A stretch of 64,000 nt of DNA from Micrasema longulum (lineage: Eukaryota > Arthropoda > Insecta > Trichoptera > Brachycentridae), in the NCBI GenBank assembly GCA_022494885.1, contig JAGVSM010004549.1, positions 1 through 64,000 of the forward strand, read 5' to 3'. Positions within the stretch are counted from its first letter, which is position 1; each line of letters opens with the position of its first letter. The notes under the pieces are model-generated. The model searched no databases, was not told the origin of the DNA, and saw nothing but the letters and a program-made list of their open reading frames with translations. Below are positions 25,401 to 37,400 of the stretch, one piece after another. The position numbers were made by a program, and so were the translations under genes.

Positions 25401-28400
25401 TTTTACATTTATGTATGAAACATTTCTCCACAATATCCATGTTGATTTTGAAAATGTATTTAATTATTCCCAATACATTACATATATTTTAATCGGTGTT
25501 CGTAATATGTGATACTTATCTTTTGTAAGTTGCTAGAATTCCATTCGCCCATGCGTTTTGTAGCTGCAAGACGATTGGTAATCTAGCTTCCGTATGTAAA
25601 TATTATCAACTATCAAATATTTAATTTTGTAAATGGGGTTCAGAATTTCAACCGTTCATGCGATCATCAGCTGCAAGACTTGTTATAATCTAACTCCTAT
25701 CTGTTAAAATTGACTATGACTACTACCATCACGCCATTTCCCCGAAGGGGTAGGCAGAGAGAAGACCACCACACACGTCTATCCTGGCATACATTCCTAT
25801 CTTCTTCCACATTCATACTTCTTGTCATACATGCCCTTCGGTTCTGTCTGCTTTTGACATGACCAGACTTAAGATTTTGGTTTATCTGATCGTGCCACGT
25901 CTTCCTTAGTCGTCCTCGTCTCACGTTGCCGTTCATTTTTGCCATATATACTAGTTTTACCATTCTTTCGTCGTCCATTCGTTCTACGTGATCAAAACAT
26001 CTCAGAGACCCTTTCTTAATCTTATCAATTATACTTGACTCAGATTTGCACTCTCGCCTGATTAAATGGAACATAATTGTAAAACGGGAACTAGAATCCC
26101 AATCGGCAATCCACTTTGGATATTGATTTATTGTACAGCGCCCTCGAGATGATATTTACAAAAATGGCGCCATATAAATTATCCAAATATAATAATTATA
26201 TCTAATTTTAATATTTTATTATTTACAAACATTAATTTATTTACATATCTGCGTGTGTATATTAAAATATAAAATGTAGGGTTTATCGTACTTCGCTTTG
26301 AGCTAGCGGTATACCATATATTATAATAAGTACATATAAGTAAAAATAAAAATAATTTTAAAAGTTAGGGGGAAAATTTGATGGACTTTAGAGACACCCA
26401 TTACTTAATTTTACAGTGGCACGCCATAGGAAGCTTAACTGTGTGATATTGGTACATTTCTTAGTAGACCCCTTACATTGATACTTGGAATGATATAATG
26501 TATTTATATACCCATGAGATATCAGATAGATGGTAGACATTAGACACTAGTAATATCTCAAATATCATATACACAAAAGTGGATTATTCTACCCTTACTT
26601 ACGTAATGATCGTAAGTTATTCATGACGTAGATTCACAGATTGACTCGCGACTAAATACTCGTTACAACGTGGCAAATTAATCTAAGTTTATATCTATGT
26701 AAACACCCTTGCAAACTTCGTCAAAATATGAGAAATTCTACAAAAAATATCTTGTACTAATTTCACAGGGTGCAAGAAACACTACAAGAAGTTGAGCAAA
26801 ATTCAAACACAGAAATATTTTAGAACTTAACTCTTGAAAGGCTGTGCTTCAAAATCCCTTTACACGCGGTGATGTAACATTGTGTTACCACAAGCAAAAT
26901 ACAGACTATTCTGAAGTTTAGATATTTGAATAAAAAACATGGCGATATGCAATTTTTCAATTTGTCCAAATGTTTGTATATAAAATACTGGATTCCACCT
27001 TCTCGGCTGTCATTAAGATTAACAAATTACAACACAGCTTACAGCTTATGACCTGTCATTGGCTGGTTTAAGAGGCCACTTTACACACTGTGTAACATTC
27101 ACCATGTTGCCTATGTTTGAAAGTCCATTTTCTTCAATTCTTCCATTTTGTCTACAAACATTTGTACAAACTCAAAAATTGTAATGACACCAACTGGTCA
27201 AAGAAGAAGTTTTAAAATTAGAAAATTGTTTTCAGGCGTTGTCTAGTATGTGAAATAATTCAGTCAGATGAATCTCTTCACAGCAATAAAGGTTTCAGCT
27301 CTTTAACTTCACTAAAATCAACAAATGGAAGAATTAAAGAAATATGGATGTTCAAAAATTGGCAAAATGGTGAATTTTACACAGTGTGTAAAGTGGCCAC
27401 TTAAACCAGCCAATGACAGGTCATAAGCCCTGTAAATGTCTAGACTTCAATATTTCCTTCTTTAAGGTATTCTCCATCCCTGTTGTAATTTGTTAATGAA
27501 GATATGCTGTTAATTAATTGAGTGTCCATAATTTACAAAAATTATAATATAATTTAGGCTTATTATAGCAAAATAAATTCAAAATCATAAATGCGCCGGT
27601 TATATAACTAACGCACTCTTACCTACTGCCAATAAAGCTAGGGTTTCCTAGGACAGCGGTGCCCGTATCTTAACGGCCGTAGTGAACGGTGATGCGGTGG
27701 ACAGCCGTCGTAGTGGTGACTAGAGAATGGTTTTATTTTTTAATGGTGTTATCAACACCATTTTTATAGGAAACCACTCTCTAGTCACCGTTACGACGGC
27801 TGTCAACCGCATTAATGTTCACTACGGCCGTTAAAATACGGGCACCGCCGTCCTAGGAAACCCGAGTCTAACCGACTGATTGAACAAATTTCTCCTTTTG
27901 TTCATGTCTTTTTCAGACAAACACCAGCCACAGTACAGCGTCTTTTCCTTGCTATAAGTTCTATTCTCGTGATCTTTCTTATACAGTAAAGCAGATTTAT
28001 TGTGGTATTGGCAACCCCCTTATTCGTATAATTATTTTTCGCGTTGTAAGAATAAATATTTTTTATATAAAAATCCAGAATATTTATACTAATTTTACTC
28101 TCCAAATCCGATGTGAAAATGTCCATTTGAATATTACCATAAATACAACTTCATAATTTAAATAAATAAGAGAGATATATCAAGTCTTGTATCCCATGTA
28201 AACTTTCAATTAAACTATGCTATTTTATTGTTAAAATAAAAAAAAAAATTAAAAAATCATGTCCTTAATACGTAATACGTTCTTTTTTTACAACATTGGA
28301 CATTTGTTTAGTTTTATTAGAAAATTTCCAAACGAGTGGTTAAAAATGCCCTAAGTAATAAGACAAATAATTACCCGGTTTTGTCAGTAACATAAAAAAA

Positions 28401-31400
28401 TACGTAGGCTCAAATCAGTATTTGATATCTGAGGAAATATTAAGAAGAAAAAAAAACAAAGATTCTTCGGATTCGCAAATCTTAAATTTAAAATGATATT
28501 AATAAATAACTGATTTGGTTTTGTTATGTATAAAAAATGAACAAATAAAAAATTGCAAAACGTTAACATACGACGCGAACAGTCCTGAAAGACTAGGCGT
28601 TATAAAAATCTATTCTTCATTTAACCTTGTAAAAAATCAACAAGATGCATGAACGTAAAAAAAGCTAAAACATGAAATGTAGTATAATACTAAGATCATG
28701 CGTGTGTAGAATTTTATAATACCTTTTTACTTACCCCTAAGAAAAAAATAACGTCAGTATTACTGAAGGAATTATTTTCTTTTAAAATAGGTCGATTTTA
28801 GTATTACAAGCACGACCAAATGTCAATAATTACTATTGTTCGCACAAAACACTGGCCCATAATGACCACTATGCTGTACTGTACGCTGGTCGAGTTATGG
28901 CGATAAGTAATGTTATATAGCCCCACGCCTGGGGCAAGGGGCCTTTAACTTTTCCCCGGGGCATACTTATGCCTGATTCATCCCTTGTGGAATAGAAAGG
29001 TTCCTATCGCTAGCCACGATCGCCTCAATGTTGTTTTCTGACCGCAAAGGATCCAGAAAACATCATACATCACAGATTCTATTACCGGGATTATTTTATT
29101 AATTATTTAACAACACACGTTCATTTATTTGAGAAAAGTTTTTGTAACATACTAGTATATGAAGCAGTATTTCTTAAAGTACACCCCCTTGTGGGCGCTG
29201 AAGGCATTAAAGGGGGCGGTAGGAGGTAATAAAGAACGCAGTTAATTAACGTATTACAAAAGAAATGAAGAACATTCTAGAGATGGAAATGTGGTAGTCA
29301 AGGCATTTACAGGCCTTATGATCTATCATTAATAACATTAATAATAAAACTTTATTTGCCATAATAAACTTGGTGATACAGACAAAATAAAAAAAAACAA
29401 AGGTATGCATGGTTATATGGTGGAAATGTTACCTCTAGCAATTTATTAGCCTATCGAAAAAGTTAAAAATTATTTTTTTTAATTGAACAAATACTTAATA
29501 AAATATAAACGATAAAAATGTTAAATTCTTGAATTAAATTGTTTCTAGATTTAAACAATCACTAAGATAGACCTTCTTTTGTCTTGAGGCAGTATTTATT
29601 TTTTTATCCTAGCTTTAATTTTCTTGAGTTGTATTTTATTTCAATTATACCTGTATGTTTTATAAGGAAATGCGTTTGCCGTTATTGAATGGACTGAATA
29701 GAAAAATAAATGTATTAATAAAAAATATACATTAACTATGGTGCCTAGTGCTTACAATATTTAGATTCACTCCTTTAACTAGTTTCAGTGGCCACTTTAC
29801 ACACTGTGTAACATTCACCACTTTGCCTATGTTTGAATACCCGTATTTTTTCAATTCTTCCATGTGTTAATTTTTGTGAAGTTAAAGACCTGAATCCTGA
29901 AATGCAGTAAATATTAAAAGTTAGAAACATACTAGTAGCAGGATAATTATTTATTCTTACAATTAAACGTAGTTATGCAGAAAACAGCCAGCTTTAGAAA
30001 AATGGAACAGAGATAATAGCACTTATGTGAAAAGAGTGAGTAATCAAATTTACCCAACAGTTGGAATGTTTTCAACTATGGAAAATGATAAATAAAATGC
30101 ATAAGGTTTTTTTTATAATACAAAAAAGAATTGAATTGTATGTTTGACCAGATTTAATGATTTTAATGACAGCCAAATCTAAAATCGAATGAAACCTTAT
30201 ACAAATTCTTAATGTATGAGGTGACATTCATTGTCGTTACATTTTGACATCGTGAAATTTTCAGAAGGTGATTATTGCAGTTTTTGTATGAAAGAGGCCT
30301 GGCTGTTTTAAACAGAACATAGAATTGACCTTCCTGAATTCGAAAACACCAATATCTAATTTTTTCAAAATTGTGGACTGGCTACCTTCTGCATAACTAC
30401 GTTCAATTAAACTATGCAAAAACGGTAAAATAGAAACATACGTTTTTTTAAGCTTTTATTTTATTTATTTGTTAATAATTTTACAATGTTTGTATTATTT
30501 TACAATAAGTGAAATATGCCTTAAATTAGTTATTAAACATAAATAATTAAACATAATAAAAACGTAATTAATCTAATTAACCTAATTGCCGTCTTAAACA
30601 TAATAAGCAATAAAAACTAACATAATCATGAAAAAACATTAGCATAATGTATTTTGTGTAAAATATTTGGTCTATGTCCAAATCTGTGTAGACATGTAGG
30701 TAGGTACTAGATTTAACCTTAAAAGGATTTCTTCTTCACGAAAAATCATAATAGAGCGCCACACGTTTTCGCATACGGATTTTTACATAGGACGCCCACA
30801 TCATATATAAGTGACAGAAATTGAAACGACATAAAAATTAAAACATACGCAGAGAGGCGTTATAAATAATCTAGTTATATTAAGAGAAAACACTGCCTGA
30901 CTTTTCATCATACAAATGTATTTCCGTATGTTCTCCCGATATCACGGCACTAGAACAGTGCTTTTTTTACACTCTATAGATATATTTATCGCTGCCGTAT
31001 ATTTATAGTATTGCTTGATAAATTGTTTTTTTATAGAAGCTAGGACCATCCAAAACGCAATAAAAGCGCCCAGTTGTATCTGCCATCTTCTGGCGTACGG
31101 TGTTCAAATAGGATAAATCATTTTAAAAAACGTAAAATGTACCGACACCGAAAATTTCATTTTGATACTCATTCTCAACAGTAAAAACAAAATCGGTTCA
31201 GTTTTGGGGTGTGGACGTTTTTCGTCGATTTTAGTTACGCATAATCAGTCCAACGTGCAGTTGTCTTTTTTACATAGTATCAGGGAGGCATTTTCAAGAG
31301 AATGAGAGAAAAACAATGTTTAAATACACATTTATAAAAATTCTGCCATCTTCGGACGTACGGTCTACTAAGATAATAAATAGTTTTGAAAACGGAAAAG

Positions 31401-34400
31401 GCACAGACACAGAAAATTTCGGAACAAAAACGGGACCTTGATTTGTTGATTTTAGTTAGGCATAATCATCCCGAAGTGCAGTTGTTTTTTTTGCCCAATA
31501 TCGGGGAGGCATTTGCGAGATAGTGACAATGTTCAAATACCTGTTTATCAAAATTGTCTGGCAATTAAAAAAGCAAAAGTATAGCGAAATAGGGAAATAT
31601 CACGTACTACGAATACTGATAAAAATATATTAAATGAGAAATGTTTTCATTTATAACTTTAAAAAAGAAAATATTCAAAAATGGGTCACTGGAAAAACAC
31701 ACATATCTTTGGCATTGATAGTTGTAACGACAAGATTCATGACGATGTTCTATAACAATTGTAATGGTTTGGAAGAGTTGAAAATGAACATGAAGCGTGG
31801 CCAATGTAATGACCGTCTTGGCGCGAATTCAAAATTACAAATTAAAAATATTTTTTATGCTACTGATAATTAGCAAAAAAGTTTTTTTTTTACTGACAGT
31901 ATTTCGATGGCTTAGAAATAAAATATTGTATCTCCATAAATCATAATACTGAGAAAATCGCATTAGAAGTTTTGCACTTCTTAGAAGATTAGATTTTATT
32001 TAATAGAAATAAGGTTTTGTATCTGGTGAAAATACAATATTTTGGGATGGACTTTTTGTTTTTGTTTGGCATAAAGATAAATATATTGTTATAGAAATAT
32101 GTCTGTGCTTTAAAAAATATTCTCTACAGGATTTACAACATATTTTATTGAGTATATATCTTTTGATTGGTAGGCTTAGGAGATGCAATATTTTAACACA
32201 TAAAAATATAAGTTAAACTTAATTCTTTTCAATACTAAACTCATTTTCGTCAAAAATCGGATTTACAATATTTTAATTCTAAGCCAGCGTATTACTTTAA
32301 AAATGTAAAAAAAAATCGTGATATTTTACTACTGTGGGTATGCAGTATTCTTACATGTTTTTTATTGAGATATTAGTTTTTATCTTACAAAGGATTACTC
32401 ATAAGGATGCCTTACTACGGTAGATTAAAAGCACTTACATCATTGGAAGAACGATGGAAGAAATGGGACTTGATACAAACTTGTAAGATTCTCAATAATT
32501 ACTATCACATGAAATGTATCAATTAAATCCCAATACAAATTAATGATGTCATAACTGTAAGTTATATCGTCTCCAACTCCACATTAATCAAAAGAAAAAC
32601 TTCATTTTTTAGCAGGGTAGTTTCAGACTGGAATAAATTGACAAGTTGTCCATTTCATTTCGGTCAACCAGTTCAAAAACCATTTGAATGCTTTTTTGAA
32701 GGAAAAAGAACGCAGACAAAATCCAGTACACGAGATATAGGCGCATCAGCAAAGGCTGCCTGCCTATAACGAATAAAAATATAAATAATAATGATAATAA
32801 TAATAATAATAACAAGGGGAATGCTTAAAACTATCAGAAAATAAACATCTTCGTGTTGACCAACATATTTAGGAATTGAATCGAAACCTAATAAAAAGGC
32901 AATGCTCAGAAATCTGAGTTACAAGATAGTAATTTTAAAAATGCTTTTGCGAATGTTTTCCGAATTTTCAGAGGTAAACAAATGAAAATCATATGCATGG
33001 AATACTTTTCGAAATACGTACCTTATATTTTTTCATGCTGGGGTGCGTCACATTATACAAAAATGTAGATCTCCTTCAAACATGATTACCCCATCTTTGT
33101 GTTCATCAGAACAGAAAAAGTGACATGGGTTCTCTTACGGAATTCTACATTCATTAAAATACTTTATTCACATTAAATATCTTTCGAAATGAAGTTTGTT
33201 TGATAACGCTCCATAAAATACCTATTTTCAAACATTCAGCTTTATATATAACGAGCTGAACCCGACGATGCTTCACTATGGCTAGATTTAAGTATATACT
33301 CTTATATGGATTAAATGAACACAATCGAATGTTTAACATGAATTATTTTATTTAGTTCAAATTTAATATATTCAAAAACATTATTATTTTTGTGTTTTGG
33401 AATACATAGGTTGTGAGGATATGCGGGACAGAGAATGTGGTAAATGGGTATTTGAACATTGTTTTTCTGTCACTGTCTTACAAACGCCTCCCTGATACTG
33501 TGTGAAAAAGACAATTGCATGTCGGACCTTTTATGCCTAACTAAAATAGACAAATCGACGTTTCGTTTTCCCGTTTTTCGCGCCTTAGCACTGAGCCGAT
33601 TCTTAATATTTTTTTTATACAAAGTATCAAAATATATTTTTTTTTTTTTGTTTCTTTTTGAAAAATAGTTATCATATTTGTATATTGTGCGCCCAAAAAA
33701 CTGGGTGCTTTTATACGTTTTAGGATAATTCTAGTTCTCATACTAAACAATTCATCAAAAAAAACAATAGGGACACGCCAACGGTAAATATCTATAGTGT
33801 AAGATACACCTTGAGCCCTCTATAATTAGGAAACTTAACTCATGCCCAATCGCTCAGTCCTGCCCTACATGTATTTAGTCGTTCTTTAACCGCCAGCTGG
33901 AATTCAACTTGAGCTTGACATTTAATCCGAAACCGAAATGCTTGGTTGTGTCGTGGAATCGTGTGAAAACCGTTCGGATAAATGTAAAAAATATGTTGTA
34001 AATTTCTTTTTGGTAAATAGGTATCTTGATATTTGTTTATGATTCAGAATATAAAACAATTCATTTTCAAATATTACATTTCAGTACGTACCTAGGTACT
34101 TGTTTATGGTTGAATTCTAAAACTTTAAATCAGTAATTAATTTTTAAACGTAGAATTCTTTTAGCAAATGTCAAACTCTGCTCTTCTCACCAGCAGGGGT
34201 GCACTTTGTTTAGGAATGCCATTTTTAAAAATGTATAGAATGTCATTTAATATTATTTTAGTACTACCAAATATCCAGTAAAAAGAAACAAATGGGTATA
34301 AATTATGAGGAATTTAGGGAAATAATCTGATTGGGACCCATACAAAACAAATGTTGTTTGTAAACATTCAAAAATAAACTTTTTTATGAACAAAAAAATA

Positions 34401-37400
34401 GGGTCCTTCCAATTTTTTGTATGTATATTTATGCATTTTTGGGAATGCAGCCCTTGTGAAGGATAAAAATTATTAATGTCATTATTGATTTTGTATCCAT
34501 TGAACAAACATACCTTTAATTGATAAAACAGTAAAATAACTATTATCACTTTCGATTACTATTTTATTTTTTACAAGTTTTGTGAGTGCTGTGTTAGAAC
34601 TAATATTAACCATTTTTTTCACAATGGTGTCCATTTTTTATAGACCACAGAATATTAAGACGCTACCGCTTTAGAGCCGCCTATACGGACAAAATCATTT
34701 TAGGATTAACAATCACAAAATTACCTTAATTTATAGCAAAACAATGGGCCGTAGGTACTCAGGTTAAGAATCGCAAGCGCAGCGACAAACCGTCCGTTAC
34801 ACGTCTGTTGTTAAACCAAAAACCAAACCAAAAATTTGCCACGCATTTGTTCTCTGAAATAGAGCGAAATAGCGTATCTACAGCTGTAGCGAATTATTAC
34901 TCTTGAGGAATGGACTTTATCCCCTGAGGAGTTTTTAAGATTGGCATGTTTTTTAATAGACATGAAGAAGACCTTTGGGAAATAAATATTAACTATAAGG
35001 TATTCTCTGAATTTGATAGATGGAATCATTGACGAAATAAAAATATCTGAACATCGGCATAGGTAGAATAGTGAATAGTGAATATTACAGTATTTAAAGC
35101 TATCATCAAACCACAACAGGTCATAGGCCCTGATCTATCTATACTTAATCTCTTTCCTCAAAGGTGTCCTTCACCTCTGTGTTTTTTTAATATTTTTCAA
35201 AATCAATGTTTCAATCCGATGACCATTCTTTTCTGATCTTACACACACATTGACATACACACCTAATTTTTGACCATTTGCACATAACACACCCTATCGC
35301 ACAAAGAATATGTTTTTTTTATTCCTTTGTGAAATTATTCCCTTAATCGTAAATCAGACAGCCAAAAATTTACAAAAATGATTGGAAATCGTGATCGTAA
35401 ATTATTTTTTTAATTCTGTATAGTGTTAAATTAATTTGAGTTTATTTTTTTTTCAAATTTAAAAATCAGCATCAAAAGTAAAACAACATGGTAAAGGTTA
35501 TACGTTATTAAAAACATTTTTTTCTGTTCTACAAGATGTTGTCTCTACGTTACATATATGATTTTATTTGATGGAATGTCAAGTAGACGAAAGTGAGAAT
35601 TTCTGACACCACTTTCTGTTTGCGTTTAATAGGGGAATAAAATTGGAAACAAATAAATAGAATTAACTTATTTGTTGTATTTTTTTTTTTGTTGAGTTTT
35701 CATGTTCTTTTCATTTAGAAAAAAACGGAAATAACTTTTGCCAACACTCAAAACACAGTATGGAGTATCTGCACAATAATTGAGTTAGAATGTAATTAAT
35801 TTAATATCTAAATGTTAATCAAATGTATTGTTCGCAGGAAACTCGGGTGGAGGCTGGGATTACAGGCTGTGACGGGACTTTTGGTATTAAGTTTCTTCCT
35901 AGGAATGGTATACAGGAGCGCCTCACTTTACCACCCCCAGAGAAGGGCGATCCTACACCTCAAGAATCAGAGGAAAAAGGTAAGTAGCACTGTATTTAGG
36001 AAATGGTCTTAATATTTAAATAAAAACTCAAGTACTTCTCTTTTTTAAATATATGTTTTTGTGGCAACACTATAGACGTTACACGCGACGTCGCGCGCCA
36101 GGTCCGAGCGACGGACACGAGAGAAGAGTTTTGGTTGTGTTCGGTGACACACGTTCTTTAGACAAAAACTTGATTTAATTTTAATTGTTACGATTTCATA
36201 CTTTTTCTTAACTGCTTTATTTTTTACGTTTTACAAATTAGATTCCTTGAGGTATTTTTAATTATTTTTATTCTCTATTATATTAAGTTTAGTCAAGTTT
36301 ATATATTGTATCTTTTGTATTAATAAAAGATCATGAAACTGTAAGTACAATTTTTTACTCTATCTGTGCATTATACACACCATGTTAGTCTGAAGATTTA
36401 TCCAAAACGAGTGTGAAGTAAAAAACGTTCTCACGAGACGATTTTTACGGCACGATATCAACGCGGATAAATATTTAGCAATTTATGTGAAACCAACTGG
36501 GCAGTCGACATAACCCGACGTTTAGTAGGTAACAAACACAACCATATTTTTTTTAATACATAAATCTCTATTAAGAGTCCTGATACCGATATCAACTGAA
36601 GAAATATTCCACAAATCACAACTTTGACGCCAAAGCAATTATACGCTAAAACAATACTCACTTACATATTCGAAAACTATTCTTACTCCAACGACAGGCA
36701 TAACCCCGACAATACAACGCACACAAATAATATAATCACTAGATCCTCAACACAAAGGCAACTTTAACAAATACAAACTAATACCACTTTCGGGCAAAAT
36801 GATTTTGAGTATTATGCTATGTAAATCTAAAACCTACTTCCACTGTCCGTTAAAACAATTAGTAGCGAGAAAATGTTCAAAAAGGCTATAAAAAAACGGA
36901 TGGTAGAAGTAAGATGGATTGTCTCATTCGCTCAAACCAATATTGAATCACCTGCTCCCTAAGCTTATAGTTTATGTTATGTTTTTGTTCGTGTTTATGC
37001 GTTTTATGATATTTATTATAAATGTTAGATTTACAGAAATTAAATATAAACATAAATACGTAGCGTTTATAACTGTAAGTCTGTATGTTTTACTTTGTAA
37101 GTACTCTCTGTCTCTTTTTTTTAATTTTTTTTTTTTGCCTAATTACGGTGATGAATCACAGTACAGATAAAACACCCAGGCTTGAGAAAAATCACATTTA
37201 AATTTTGGTTTTCTCACCGGGAATCAAACCTGGAACCTTCCGTGTGTGACTCAAGCATCCTAACCACTACACTTCGAAGGCCAACTTCTTTGTACTCGTA
37301 TATTCTTACATGTAAAAAAAAACATTGTTAAGCGTCTTCGGCACGAGTACCAGTGAGGACACATTATTTTTATTATTGTTTACAACATTTTTTAAAAATA

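Larger units (their letters stand above)
27864..31078. other. Transporter intron B-C, mixed sequence
   Basis: Holds the GC-rich island at 28.9 kb, the split foldback copy at 29.2-29.9 kb and AT-rich DNA. The minus frames at 27902-28126 and 28384-28569 have no family resemblance. No gene seen. Confidence 0.45.

Noticed and set aside
36055..36390. CpG island or alternative promoter for the transporter
   Set aside because: Only about 100 bp is CpG-rich and no exon follows; a retroelement piece is at least as likely, so I list it only as unassigned.
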